Shown: piece by piece, positions 37,354 through 46,774 of the stretch
Layout: the number at the start of each line of letters is the position of its first letter
How positions within the stretch are numbered: position 1 is the first letter of the stretch
From: Verrucomicrobiota bacterium
Lineage (GTDB): Bacteria > Verrucomicrobiota > Verrucomicrobiia > Limisphaerales > UBA9464
NCBI GenBank assembly: GCA_017309115.1
Contig: JAFLEF010000002.1
Span: forward strand, 124,001 to 188,000
Length of the DNA stretch: 64,000 nucleotides
Direction of reading: 5' to 3'
Notes under the pieces: generated by a model
The model's database searches: none
Seen by the model: the letters and a program-made list of their open reading frames with translations, nothing else
Told to the model about the DNA's origin: nothing
Program-made: the position numbers and the translations under genes

Positions 37354-37449
37354 GGGATTTGAGTTCCAAACTTGGGCTTTAACGATCTGTGGAGGGGGGA
37401 AGAGTCCCGTCCCCGGAGAAGGAACGGGACCCGACCGAGCGAGCGACAG

Positions 37450-38616
37450 CTATTTGCGGGCGGCCATCAGGGCCGCCTGGGCGGCGCGCACGGGCTCCGG
37501 CGCGATCATGCATGCGGCAATGGGATGCGAATCACCCCCGAGGACCGCAGGTTTGATCTTCCCATCCGTCGGCCAGACTTTGAAACCGGTTCCTTCGGCG
37601 GGATTGGGCGGCATTCCATTGTTTTGCAGCGTCTCTTCAATGCTGTTGTACCAGGTGCCCACGCGGCACAGTTCGCGCGCCTCCTTGGCCGTCGCCACCT
37701 TCCGCCCGAACTCCTGGCAAATGCGAACGGCTCCTTTGATCTGTTCGACCGTCGTCCGGCGCTTGCGATCCGCGCCCCAGAGGTTGTCCTCATTCCCAAC
37801 CCGCACGTGCTGGCCCAAAACGATGGCCATCGCGGAATAGGTGATGAGTCCCCGCATACTGGACCAGAAGGTATTGACCGATCCCTGCGGAATCCGCTGC
37901 AGAAAATGCATCATGTCGAAGGGATTCCGTCCAAGCGTGCCCCCGCCATACGCGCAGAGAGCCATGTTCAGAGGTCCCATGAAGACCCCAGCCCGGATGA
38001 GTCGTTCGATGATCTCCCATTGATGAACGTGCGCGGGGACAAAATACGGCAGGATACCGTTCTTTCGAAGTCGCTTGAGATGCTCCACGTAGAACGCTGG
38101 CGTGGAATCCACAACCATGCCCGACCATGCCGCCTGAACTTTCGGATCCTCCATATGGGTTCCCTTAACATCTTCAGGAAGGAAGGCTGAGGCGATGTCC
38201 CACAGCGTTGTGCCGGTGGTCACGGTCACAAAATCCGGTTTCGGATCCAATTCGGTCAGCATGTGACGGGTGTCGTAGTCGAGCCATTTGGCCTTGGCCT
38301 CCGCCGTGTGGGGGGCAAAGGAAATGGAACCGCCAACCTGAATGATCATGTCCGGCACCGCTTCCTTCACTCGTTTCAGCAGGTAATTGTATTCGTCGAA
38401 ATTGGACGATCCCATGCCCGTGGCCGGATTGCGGACGTGGAAATGCAAGATGCGAGCCCCGGCCTCATAGCAATCCACCGCCGCCTGCACCTGCTCATCC
38501 CAAGAAAGCGGAATGTCGGAAGCGTCGCCAGGCAGCCAGGCCGGCCCGTATGGCGCCGCAGTGATGATCAGCGGGGCCATGTATTCCGGAAGAATCGAGT
38601 TGTCTGTATAGTACAT
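37450..38616 (-). CDS. Beta-keto acid cleavage enzyme (BKACE, DUF849)
   Basis: BKACE enzymes condense a beta-keto acid with acetyl-CoA and cleave it to acetoacetate and a CoA thioester, using zinc. Visible hallmarks are the metal-binding ARILHFHVRNPATG, VGGSISFAPHT, DFVTVTTGT, PAHVHQWEIIERL and RVGNEDNLWGADRK with the conserved Glu. From ATG 38616 the product is 388 residues; ATG 38580 (MAPLIITAAPYG) would start at the conserved strand, and the frame extends to 38853 without family-like sequence. The exact keto acid cannot be read. It follows the VOC gene by 37 bp and is probably cotranscribed with it. Confidence 0.9.
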   Translation of the reverse strand: MYYTDNSILPEYMAPLIITAAPYGPAWLPGDASDIPLSWDEQVQAAVDCYEAGARILHFHVRNPATGMGSSNFDEYNYLLKRVKEAVPDMIIQVGGSISFAPHTAEAKAKWLDYDTRHMLTELDPKPDFVTVTTGTTLWDIASAFLPEDVKGTHMEDPKVQAAWSGMVVDSTPAFYVEHLKRLRKNGILPYFVPAHVHQWEIIERLIRAGVFMGPLNMALCAYGGGTLGRNPFDMMHFLQRIPQGSVNTFWSSMRGLITYSAMAIVLGQHVRVGNEDNLWGADRKRRTTVEQIKGAVRICQEFGRKVATAKEARELCRVGTWYNSIEETLQNNGMPPNPAEGTGFKVWPTDGKIKPAVLGGDSHPIAACMIAPEPVRAAQAALMAARK

Positions 38617-38653
38617 ATACCAGGTCTTTGTGTTTACTATCGTCTTAGTTGGT

Positions 38654-39043
38654 TCAATCCGGTTCCGGCATGGGAAAGGCGGTAGGATCCGCCTGCCAGA
38701 CACCAAAAATGTTCTTCGCTGGGTCCGCGACAATGGTAACCCAAGCCGTGCGCGGCACGGCCGTCTTGGGCCGAACGACTCCGCCGCCATGCTCGACCAC
38801 CCGAGCAATCGTCTCGTCCAGGGAATCCACCTGCACAAAAAGGAGCCAGCCATTCAGGTTGGGAATTGCCCGCAGCGTCATGCCGCCGTGAAGGCCCATT
38901 CCTCCGGAGTTGGGCGGCTGCACACGCCAATAGCTGATACCGGGCATCTGCTGGATGTCCCAACCCAGGACCTCCCGATAGAACGCGGTCAGCGCTTCGA
39001 GGTTTTCGCCGTAGATTTCAAAATGGGAGACGGTTCCGTTCAT
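38654..39043 (-). CDS. VOC-family (glyoxalase-like) protein
   Basis: A 129-residue vicinal-oxygen-chelate protein: VSHFEIYGENLEALTAFYREVLGWDIQQMP, YWRVQPPNSGGMGLHGG, VDSLDETIARVVEHGGGVV and ADPAKNIFGVWQ. The start ATG 39043 (MNGTVSHFEIYG) is used; a longer frame to 39181 is not family-like. VOC proteins include glyoxalases, epimerases and extradiol dioxygenases; the metal ligand set is not certain here. It is the first gene of the catabolic-looking cluster, just downstream of the two-component pair. Confidence 0.9.
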   Translation of the reverse strand: MNGTVSHFEIYGENLEALTAFYREVLGWDIQQMPGISYWRVQPPNSGGMGLHGGMTLRAIPNLNGWLLFVQVDSLDETIARVVEHGGGVVRPKTAVPRTAWVTIVADPAKNIFGVWQADPTAFPMPEPD

Positions 39044-39200
39044 GGCCAAAGGGGGCGACCTACCTCGAACAGCAACGGTGAAACGCCAGACTGGGGTAGG
39101 CCGTCGCAGCGCTAGCGTTGACGGTCCATCGCTCCCGGGAATCCCCCGGTGAGTTGCGCCGCTCAAACCGGCCCGCGCCACATTCGTTCCGCCAAGACAT

Positions 39201-39226
39201 GCCGACAGGTTGCCTTACCTGTCGGC
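39201..39226. promoter_or_regulatory. Perfect 10-bp inverted repeat
   Basis: GCCGACAGGT and ACCTGTCGGC flank TTGCCTT-type bases in the 190-bp gap between the FixJ-like regulator's stop and the VOC gene's start. It could be a terminator hairpin for the sensor/regulator transcript (no T-run) or an operator governing the catabolic genes. Confidence 0.5.
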
Positions 39227-39233
39227 GTCGCGA

Positions 39234-39878
39234 CTACTGCCCTTTGGGGAAGGCGACCGGCCCAGGCCCCGTCCAACCCGCTTCCTGAACCAACCGGGTC
39301 AACTCTGCCACCGATTGAATTCTCAATTTGGTGGTGAGGTTCGTGCGGTGAAGTTTGACCGTCCGCTCGTGGATCCCCAAGTCGGCGGCAATCTGCTTAT
39401 TTAGCTTTCCGCGCACGACTTCGCGCAGCACCTCCTGTTCGCGCTCCGACAGTCGCGCGAGTTTGGACCGCAATTCCGCGAGCCTAGCCGACATCTTGCG
39501 GTCCGCAGCATCCCGGACCACCGCGCGTTGGATCGCTTCCAAGAGGCTTTCGTGAGCACATTCCTTGGTCAGGAAATCTTCTGCACCACGACGCATGGCC
39601 ATGACCGATCGCGGAATATCTCCCCGGCCCGAAAGGAAAACGATCGGCAGCGGACATTGGGCTGTTTTCAGGGCTTCCTGAACCGCCAATCCGTCGAGTT
39701 CGGGCATCTCCAAATCCAATAGGATGCACCCGGGGAGTTGCCACGTGGAGTCAGCCAGGAATTCAGCCGCCGATCCATAGGCGCGAACGGAGTATCCGGA
39801 GGCACGCAGGAAACGGGAGACGGCCGTGCGAAAGGATTCGTCGTCATCAACAACGCGCACCATCGGACTGGGGGTCAT
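39234..39878 (-). CDS. FixJ/NarL-type response regulator
   Basis: A 214-residue two-component regulator. The receiver has DDDES, the phospho-acceptor in CILLDLEMPELDGLAV, and the Ser/Lys pocket in VFLSGRGDIP and FLTKECA. A LuxR-type helix-turn-helix follows: LSEREQEVLREVVRGKLNKQIAADLGIHERTVKLHR. ATG 39878 overlaps the histidine kinase's TGA in an ATGA junction, so the pair is coupled and surely cognate. The frame extends upstream to 39953 inside the kinase gene. Probable targets are the adjacent catabolic genes downstream. Confidence 0.94.
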   Translation of the reverse strand: MTPSPMVRVVDDDESFRTAVSRFLRASGYSVRAYGSAAEFLADSTWQLPGCILLDLEMPELDGLAVQEALKTAQCPLPIVFLSGRGDIPRSVMAMRRGAEDFLTKECAHESLLEAIQRAVVRDAADRKMSARLAELRSKLARLSEREQEVLREVVRGKLNKQIAADLGIHERTVKLHRTNLTTKLRIQSVAELTRLVQEAGWTGPGPVAFPKGQ

Positions 39879-42800
39879 GACGTCTGGGCCTCCGATTCCG
39901 CCGGCAGCGTGAAGAAAAACGCCGCCCCTCCCCCGGGATTGTTCTCCGCCCACATCCGGCCTCCGTGCGCTTCGACAATGCTTCGCGAAATTGGCAGACC
40001 CAATCCGAGTCCTTGCGGCTTGGTGGTGAAGAATGGCTCAAATAATCGGGGCAATTGTTCCGCGGGAAGGCCGCTTCCCCGGTCGATGACGGCAACCTCA
40101 ACGAAGCCTCCGTTCAGCGTCCGCACCCGGACGGTCAACTGACGCGCCTCAGTCTCCTGATCGGACATGGCATCCATTCCATTCAGGAGCAGATTCAACA
40201 GCACTTGTTGCAGCTGAATTCGATCCCCCCGAACTGAGGGAAGTTTTCCCGAAAACTCAACCTCGAGCCGGACGCGCCGCCGCAAGGCATCGGCCCGGGT
40301 TAACGTGACGACGTCGTCCACGACTTCAGGGAGCGACAGGCTTTTCAGCTCCAGTGGATGCTTCCGCAACAGGGCGCGCATGCGGCTGATCACACTGGTC
40401 GCCCGTTGGTCGTCCGTCCGAATATCCGCGAGTATCTCCTCAATTTCCTTCAGATCGGGCGAAGGCTGTCTCATCAGCAACTGGGCCGCTTCGGCATTTC
40501 GCAAGATGGCGCTCAGCGGCTGGCTTAATTCGTGGGCCAGAGCCGAAGCCAGCTGGCCCATCGTTGAAACCCGGCTCGAATGCGCCAGTTCCTCCCGGAG
40601 TTGGCGGGTTTCCAGTTCCGCTCGATGTCGCTCCTCCGCCAAATGGCCCCGCTCCAGAGCTCGCAGAACTTTTCTCTGCCACCACGTCCAACCAGCCAGT
40701 CCGCCGGAGGATATAAGTAAGGTTCCCACGCCCAACCCAAACCAGACGGTCTGCCAAAAATGCGGTTCCACTACAAATGACAGACGGCTCCCGATCTCAT
40801 TCCAGACACCATCGCCATCGGCCGCCCGTACCCGAAACACGTAGTGGCCGGGCGGCAGGGTATGGAGTCGTTCCAAACGATCCGATCCGCGCGGCTGCCA
40901 GGCGTTCTCCCGACCTTCCATCATGACCTGATAGGTAAGCTTCTCCGGGGCTGCAAAATTCGGCGCGGAATAATGGACCTCAATCTCGGAGCTGCCGGGC
41001 GGTAGCTCGAGCTGGGGCGGGAATGGAGGGTTCACCACGAATGACGTTCGCCCGCCAATTCCGGAGGGAACAACGTATCTAAAGGATTCGATCTGCACCG
41101 GCGGACCGGTTTGAGAGATCTGCAGCTCTCCCGGATTCACCACGGCGACTCCCTTCGCACTGGAAAACCAGAGTCGGCCCTGCGGGTCATTGGCGCAGAT
41201 CGGCTGGTGCAGCCCAGTGCAGTCATTGCTCGGAAGCCCATCGGCAGTATCGAGCAATTGGCAAGTGAGCTTCATCGCCCGACCCGAGGCGGCATCCGCC
41301 AGCGCCGAACGATGGGCCCGCACGATGCCCTGTCGGGATGGCATCCAAAAGAAGCCGTGATCGTCTTCCAGGATGGCCGAAACTGCTTTGACCGGAAATC
41401 CGACGGTTTCATCCACGGTTCTCACTCGTCCAGCCTGCCACCGCAATAGTCCACGACCCGAGGTCCCCATCCACATGGTCTCTTTGTCCTCGCCATGCAG
41501 GCACACCACATCCAGAAGCGGTTGACCGTCGCTCCCGAGCACGAGCTCAAATCGGTCTCCCTGCCAGCGGAATACACCCCTTCGATTGGACGCCCAGATG
41601 GTTCCATCCTGAGCCTGCGTTAGGGCACAAACCACTCCACCCGGCGACCCGCTGTCGAGGCGGAACTGCCGGAACTGCCGGGTCTGCTCACCCTCAAAGA
41701 CGGTCACAGCATTACCCGCCCCACACCAAACCCGACCTTGGGAATCCTCAAACAAGACGGACACCTGCCCACCGACCTCCCGGGCACGAATGTGCTGTTT
41801 CGTTCCGGCGCCGAAGCAAATCAAGTCGTCCTCGAATACTCCCAGCCAGGTCCGCCCCTCGCGATCTGCGAGCACGCTATTGAAGTGAAGGGAGTTGGTT
41901 GCCCAGACCGGCGGGCGAATGCGGTCAAGGCTGTCCTTTACTGGCTCCCACAGAAACAATCCCTGACCAAAAGTGCTGACCCAAACGTTGCCGCGAGAAT
42001 CCGCCGACACTGAACTAACCAACCGGGCGGTACCACCGTGGGCATAGCCGTAGGATCGAAACCGACGAGGTTTCAGTCGCTGGAGCCCTCCACCACTGGT
42101 GCCCACCCACAGATTCCTTTCCCGATCTTCAAAGACAAACCGGACGTCCTTGTACCCGATTCCATCCTCCTCTGCCCACCGACGAACCCTTCCGGTTGGA
42201 GAAACCTCCGTGAGCCCAGCGTCATAGTTGGCGATCCATAGAGTTCCAAGGCTATCCTCGAAAATGGTGGAAATGGATCCCAGGTTGCCATTCGGAACAT
42301 GACGGGTCGCAACCGATTTTCCGCGGAAGTACCGGCGAAGTTCATGTCCCACGAACAGCCAAAAACCACCTTCCCGAGCCGGGGCCGCTCCAAGCGGTCG
42401 ATACTTTTCCGGAACAGAGGCGAGCATTTCAGGATGCGCCTGCCACTCCCGCCCGTCCCAGCACCCCACATACTTGTACTGCGCTACCCACCATCGGCCT
42501 TCCTCATCCGTGAATCCCAGATACCCGGCGCCGCGCTCTCCGGGCGGCAATGGTAGCTCCCGAAGGCGTCCCTCCACGGCTTCCCAGATTCCCCCCTTCG
42601 CCAGGGTTAACAGCAGATCGCCGTTGGTCCGTTCCGCGAACGTGCGAACATAGTCACCGGAGTCCAGGCTCAATCCGTCCACCGGTCGCCACCGGAAGTT
42701 CTCCCGCACCACCAGGCCTCCCAACGTGGCGACCCAAAGCCGGCCCGATCGGTCGAGATAAAGATTGACCACGCTGGAGTTGGTCAGTTCCGGAGTGTTG

Positions 42801-43114
42801 ACCGAGTCGAAGACGACGAATCGGATTCCGTCAAATCGCACCAAGCCGTTGAACGTACCGAACCACAGATATCCATCCGCAGTCTGCACCATCGCGGTGG
42901 CGGAGTTCTCGGGCAGTCCATCCTCACTTTGCCACGAGCGAACCAAATAGTCGCGTTGATCGAGCGTGACCTCGCCCCGGACAGTTCCGAGGAATATGAG
43001 GGTGAAGAGAAGTACGTACCAATGGCACCAGTTGAAGGCACCCGAGATCCTCCGCCGGGAACTCGATGAGGGAACGGAGACGCACATGTCGGACGGCCGA
43101 GAAGCGTGGGACAA
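39875..43114 (-). CDS. Propeller-sensor histidine kinase
   Basis: A 1079-residue membrane sensor kinase. A hydrophobic start (HWYVLLFTLIFLGTVRG) is followed by a periplasmic two-component propeller of repeats such as GLPENSATAMVQTADGYLWFGTFNGLVRFDG, then a Y_Y_Y domain (LELPPGSSEIEVHYSAPNF, ENAWQPRGS, LPPGHYVFRVRAADGDG). One transmembrane helix (WFGLGVGTLLISSGGLAGWTWW) precedes a HisKA domain with the phospho-histidine near 862 (ASALAHELSQPLSAIL) and a HATPase (QVLLNLLLNGMDAMSD, DRGSGLPAEQLPRLFEPFFTTKPQGLGLGL). Bacteroidetes hybrid systems use similar sensors for glycans. ATG 43114 or 43087. Confidence 0.94.
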   Translation of the reverse strand: MSHASRPSDMCVSVPSSSSRRRISGAFNWCHWYVLLFTLIFLGTVRGEVTLDQRDYLVRSWQSEDGLPENSATAMVQTADGYLWFGTFNGLVRFDGIRFVVFDSVNTPELTNSSVVNLYLDRSGRLWVATLGGLVVRENFRWRPVDGLSLDSGDYVRTFAERTNGDLLLTLAKGGIWEAVEGRLRELPLPPGERGAGYLGFTDEEGRWWVAQYKYVGCWDGREWQAHPEMLASVPEKYRPLGAAPAREGGFWLFVGHELRRYFRGKSVATRHVPNGNLGSISTIFEDSLGTLWIANYDAGLTEVSPTGRVRRWAEEDGIGYKDVRFVFEDRERNLWVGTSGGGLQRLKPRRFRSYGYAHGGTARLVSSVSADSRGNVWVSTFGQGLFLWEPVKDSLDRIRPPVWATNSLHFNSVLADREGRTWLGVFEDDLICFGAGTKQHIRAREVGGQVSVLFEDSQGRVWCGAGNAVTVFEGEQTRQFRQFRLDSGSPGGVVCALTQAQDGTIWASNRRGVFRWQGDRFELVLGSDGQPLLDVVCLHGEDKETMWMGTSGRGLLRWQAGRVRTVDETVGFPVKAVSAILEDDHGFFWMPSRQGIVRAHRSALADAASGRAMKLTCQLLDTADGLPSNDCTGLHQPICANDPQGRLWFSSAKGVAVVNPGELQISQTGPPVQIESFRYVVPSGIGGRTSFVVNPPFPPQLELPPGSSEIEVHYSAPNFAAPEKLTYQVMMEGRENAWQPRGSDRLERLHTLPPGHYVFRVRAADGDGVWNEIGSRLSFVVEPHFWQTVWFGLGVGTLLISSGGLAGWTWWQRKVLRALERGHLAEERHRAELETRQLREELAHSSRVSTMGQLASALAHELSQPLSAILRNAEAAQLLMRQPSPDLKEIEEILADIRTDDQRATSVISRMRALLRKHPLELKSLSLPEVVDDVVTLTRADALRRRVRLEVEFSGKLPSVRGDRIQLQQVLLNLLLNGMDAMSDQETEARQLTVRVRTLNGGFVEVAVIDRGSGLPAEQLPRLFEPFFTTKPQGLGLGLPISRSIVEAHGGRMWAENNPGGGAAFFFTLPAESEAQTS

Positions 43115-43192
43115 ATGCTCTTCCGGAGCGAGTGAAATGGGATCGGCGAACTCGGTGCACTCGGCCGCACTGATGGGCCGTAGAGGAACCAG

Positions 43193-43366
43193 CTATGCGG
43201 CCTTAGACAGCACCGAAAATCCACACCCGGAGTGGCGAATCAGATCCGTTGCCAGCGCCCAAAGTTCTGCCTGCACTCCTGGCGGGAACCGCGCCTCAAA
43301 TGGAAACGACCACCCGCCGATTTTCAGCACCCATCGCCGCGAGCTGTGCTTCACGGCCGAAACCAT
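43193..43366 (-). CDS. Possible 57-residue ORF after the Ser/Thr kinase stop
   Basis: A 57-codon open frame on the minus strand begins ATG 43366 (MVSAVKHSSRRWVLKIGGWSF) and ends at TAG 43193. It is in the same frame as the kinase upstream: the kinase's TAG (43370-43372) is followed by one codon and this ATG. Composition is protein-like (FPPGVQAELWALATDLIRHSGCGFSVLSKAA at the end). No good Shine-Dalgarno is seen, but stop-to-start spacing suits translational coupling. It may instead be an artefact or read-through extension. No family recognised. Confidence 0.4.
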   Translation of the reverse strand: MVSAVKHSSRRWVLKIGGWSFPFEARFPPGVQAELWALATDLIRHSGCGFSVLSKAA

Positions 43367-43369
43367 CGC

Positions 43370-46300
43370 CTACTTTGCCGGTGAACGGGACGAACCCGGC
43401 ACCGACGGAATCAAGCGTTGAGCTTCATTCAGCAGAATTCGGCCGTACACCCAGGCCAACCATTCCGCTCCCAGATCATCACGCCGCGGATGATCCGTCA
43501 GCGGCGGCGCTAACGATTCGCCCTTCTGAAGAGCCGACCGAGCCTCCTCGGGCTGCCCGTGCTGCCAGAGGGCCAGGGCAAGTACGGCGTACGCCGGCGC
43601 CTGCGCCTGAATCCGGGTGCTCGCCAGGGGCAGGCGCGCCCACGCAGTCGCTTCGGCGAAGCGCCCCAGCCGATACTGAGTGAGGGCTTTGCAGCTTTGA
43701 AAGTACGGCAGCGCATTCTCGTCCCGTTGTCCGGCCACCAGCGCCAAGTCAATGAGACGATCCGCCTCCGCCGGAGAGAACGCCGAGGAGGGCAAAAGCT
43801 GCGTGGACTTGGCCAAACCGTCGGCCGCAAAAACATCCGTTGTCTGACCATCCATTTCAGCATACCGGCGGCCCAAGTCCGCAAACGCCGCTTCCTCCCC
43901 TTTCAGGGCATAAAGCGCTGCCAAAATCATTAAATGATCGCGGGACCGGGGTTGCTCTGTGTGGAGACGAAGGGTGTCAGCCAAGGCGCCGTCCCATTGC
44001 CCGGTTCGGGCCCGCAGTTCGCGTCGGAGCCGAACCAGTCCGAGACCGCGTGACTCCTCTTCCAAGTCCGGAGTCAGCATATTCCCGAGCAATGTCGCCA
44101 AATCCCCCAGCTTGGCTTGATTCAGCAAGGCCCGACCCAACGCTTCGGATTCCTCGATCATTCGCGGGGAACCCACCTCCTCCTGAAAGCGGCGTAGGGA
44201 GAGCAATTCGCGTGAGGCCAACTCCACCTCCGACCAACGACCCTGTTGTTCCCAAGTTTCGCGCAGACTCCGCAGTGAATCGAGCGTCGCCGGATGATCC
44301 ACACCCAGAATCTTTCGCTGAATGGAAAGGGCGGCATTCAGGACCGCCGAGGAACCGCTCAAGTCGCCTTGTTGGCGCATCCGAGACCCCAGGGCCGACA
44401 TAGATTGCGCGACGTCGGGATGCGAGTCCCCCAGAATCCGGCGTTGGATGTCCAGCGCCTCACTCTCCAGCGCCCGGGCCTCAGCGTTCTTGCCGTTGTA
44501 GCCCGCCGCCCAAGCCACATCGTTGAGCGCGGAGGCAACCAGGGGATGGTCATTGCCCAGAATGCGACGGCGCATCGCCAACATTTGCCGGGCCGTGGAC
44601 TCGGCGGCTTCCCGCTGACCCTGATCGCCCAAAATAATGCTCAGGAACCGCAACGACTCCGCCACCTTCAAGTGATCCGGCCCGTACGCCTTCTGGCGCA
44701 ACTGCAACCCGCGCCGAGTTAGCTCCTCCGCCTCATCCAATCGACCCTGGCGTCGGTAAACCGCCCCCAGACTGTTCAGAGAGTCCGCCACCAGCGAATG
44801 ATTGGCCCCAAACTGGCGCTCTCGGAGTTGCCACGCTTCCCGATGAACGGTCTCCGCTTCAGAAAGCTTTCGTTGCTTCCAATAGACCTCACCCAAGTCG
44901 GCCAAGGCTTGGGCCAATTCTCCTCGCTCAGCCGTGGGCAAATCCCGGTACCGAGCCACGGCGAAAGCATGCATTTGCTCGGCCTGTTCGTACCGCCCCA
45001 ACTCGCAGTATAGCCGCCCAATCACCCCCCGAAGTTCCGCCTCAACCTCAGGCTGAGTTGCCATGGCGGGACCCAGCTTCTCGGCGGCCCGATCGAGGAC
45101 TTCCTGCAGCAGCGCCGTGTCTCGACCCCGGGCTACCGAAGGTCCTACACTTTCGAGCAGGTCCTCGAGAAACCGGGTCACCTGAGTACTCTTCGCGGCC
45201 TCGGCTTCGGCCCGGAGTTTGTCCGCCCGCGCCTCGGTCAGGGCGATCGCAACCAGACGTCGGGCCTCCTGCTCCTGAGCGAGGGTCCGCCAGATCAGGA
45301 TGAGGCTGGTCACCACTCCAGCCGCCACAACGATCACTCCCGCAAACAGAATCTTATTCCGCTGTACGGCCTTGGTGAATCGATAGAAAGGTGTCGGCGG
45401 TCGTGCCTGTATAGGTTCCTGGGCCAGGAAGCGTTCCACATCCAAGGCCAATCCATTGGCGGTCTGATACCGGTCCGCCCGGTCCTTGCGGAGGGCGCGC
45501 ATGACAATCCACTCCAGATCTCCTCGAAGACAGCGAGCCAGACGCCCCGGGGCCACCGAACGCCGCCGTGCCACATCCCACTGCCGGCTCTCGCCCGAAC
45601 GCAACAGTCGAGTGGTCGGCGGTAGAGGCTCGTGTTCCCGAATGATTCGGCAAACTTCCTCCGCCGACCCCTGCTGAAGCTCCGCAGTGTCAAATGGTGT
45701 GGCTCCCGTTAGAAGCTCATACAATAGGACGCCCAGACTGTAGATGTCCGTTCGGGTGTCGACATCCATTCGGGTGAGTGTCGCCTGCTCCGGACTCATA
45801 TACGCGGGGGTTCCAATCAGGCGGTCGAGAATTGTTCCCGAGGAGGCATCAGCGCCCGACTGGGGCGTCGCCGCCTTGGCAATTCCGAAGTCGATGACGA
45901 CCGGCCGCGCGACATGCTCCTGACACCGGGTCACCAGCACGTTGGACGGTTTGATGTCGCGATGGATGATCCCTTTCTGATGGGCATGCTGGACGGCCTG
46001 GCAAACGAGGATGAACAGCCGGAGGCGCTCCGTGATGTCCAGGCATTGCTGATCGCAATAGTCCGTAATCCTCGGGCCCCGCACCAATTCCATGACAAAG
46101 TAGGGTCGGCCCGACTGGGTCGTGCCGGCGTCGAAAATCCGGGCGATATGCGGATGATCCATCAACGCCAGCGCCTGCCGTTCGGCCTCAAACCGGGCAA
46201 TGACACTTCGGGAATCCATGCCTGGCTTGATGATCTTGAGCGCCACCTCGCGTTGCACCGGCGTCTCCTGATCGGCCAGGAACACGACTCCGTGTCCTCC

Positions 46301-46570
46301 TTCGCCAATTTGCGCTCGAAGCCGGTACCGATCGATCCGGTCGCCAATCTGTTCCCCACTTGGCATCCGCCGCGCCTCGTGCGCGCGAGCCGAAGCCGGA
46401 CTCTCGAGAAAGTCACCGGCTTCGCCATACGTCGCCAGCAGCGCACTTACCTTCTCCTGGAGATAGGGATTGCCCGCACAGGCCTGGTCCAAGTAGGCGG
46501 CCCGTTCTTCCGGCGGCCGACCGAGCGCCTCGCTGAAAATGGCGACCTCGAGATCCGCGGAATCAGGCAT
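43370..46570 (-). CDS. Membrane Ser/Thr protein kinase with TPR repeats
   Basis: A 1066-residue Hanks-type kinase. The kinase domain (about 75-355) has IGEGGHGVVFLA, the VALKII lysine, HRDIKPSNVLV near 200, DFGIAKA and GTPAYMSPEQ. One transmembrane helix follows (NKILFAGVIVVAAGVVTSLILIW). The periplasmic part is TPRs with repeating phrases such as LRQKAYGPDHLKVAESLRFL, MRRRILGNDHPLVASALNDVAWA and DIQRRILGDSHPDVAQSMSAL. Such kinases often pair with ECF sigma factors in PVC bacteria; the one in this window is not adjacent. Substrates and ligand unknown. Confidence 0.95.
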   Translation of the reverse strand: MPDSADLEVAIFSEALGRPPEERAAYLDQACAGNPYLQEKVSALLATYGEAGDFLESPASARAHEARRMPSGEQIGDRIDRYRLRAQIGEGGHGVVFLADQETPVQREVALKIIKPGMDSRSVIARFEAERQALALMDHPHIARIFDAGTTQSGRPYFVMELVRGPRITDYCDQQCLDITERLRLFILVCQAVQHAHQKGIIHRDIKPSNVLVTRCQEHVARPVVIDFGIAKAATPQSGADASSGTILDRLIGTPAYMSPEQATLTRMDVDTRTDIYSLGVLLYELLTGATPFDTAELQQGSAEEVCRIIREHEPLPPTTRLLRSGESRQWDVARRRSVAPGRLARCLRGDLEWIVMRALRKDRADRYQTANGLALDVERFLAQEPIQARPPTPFYRFTKAVQRNKILFAGVIVVAAGVVTSLILIWRTLAQEQEARRLVAIALTEARADKLRAEAEAAKSTQVTRFLEDLLESVGPSVARGRDTALLQEVLDRAAEKLGPAMATQPEVEAELRGVIGRLYCELGRYEQAEQMHAFAVARYRDLPTAERGELAQALADLGEVYWKQRKLSEAETVHREAWQLRERQFGANHSLVADSLNSLGAVYRRQGRLDEAEELTRRGLQLRQKAYGPDHLKVAESLRFLSIILGDQGQREAAESTARQMLAMRRRILGNDHPLVASALNDVAWAAGYNGKNAEARALESEALDIQRRILGDSHPDVAQSMSALGSRMRQQGDLSGSSAVLNAALSIQRKILGVDHPATLDSLRSLRETWEQQGRWSEVELASRELLSLRRFQEEVGSPRMIEESEALGRALLNQAKLGDLATLLGNMLTPDLEEESRGLGLVRLRRELRARTGQWDGALADTLRLHTEQPRSRDHLMILAALYALKGEEAAFADLGRRYAEMDGQTTDVFAADGLAKSTQLLPSSAFSPAEADRLIDLALVAGQRDENALPYFQSCKALTQYRLGRFAEATAWARLPLASTRIQAQAPAYAVLALALWQHGQPEEARSALQKGESLAPPLTDHPRRDDLGAEWLAWVYGRILLNEAQRLIPSVPGSSRSPAK

Positions 46571-46751
46571 GGGAACAGAAGAGAGGACAGCGCTCGAGTT
46601 CCCGAGAATTGACTGGGCCTACCTGGACTCGTTTCTTCATTTGGGTATCGGTCGCCGCTTGACGCCTCTGAGACAAGGCGAGATTCAGCATCCGAAGGGA
46701 CAATCTTTCTTGAAGAATTCCCCGGCAAACATCTAACCGTCCTTCAGGGGC

Positions 46752-46767
46752 CCGACCCGCGGGTCGG
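46752..46767. repeat. 16-bp palindrome between kinase and ClC genes
   Basis: CCGACCC GC GGGTCGG lies just past the ClC transporter's stop in the 204-bp gap. A hairpin of this kind may mark the end of the ClC transcript, but no T-run follows on the minus strand. Nothing else is seen in the gap. Confidence 0.45.
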
Positions 46768-46774
46768 CAACCGA

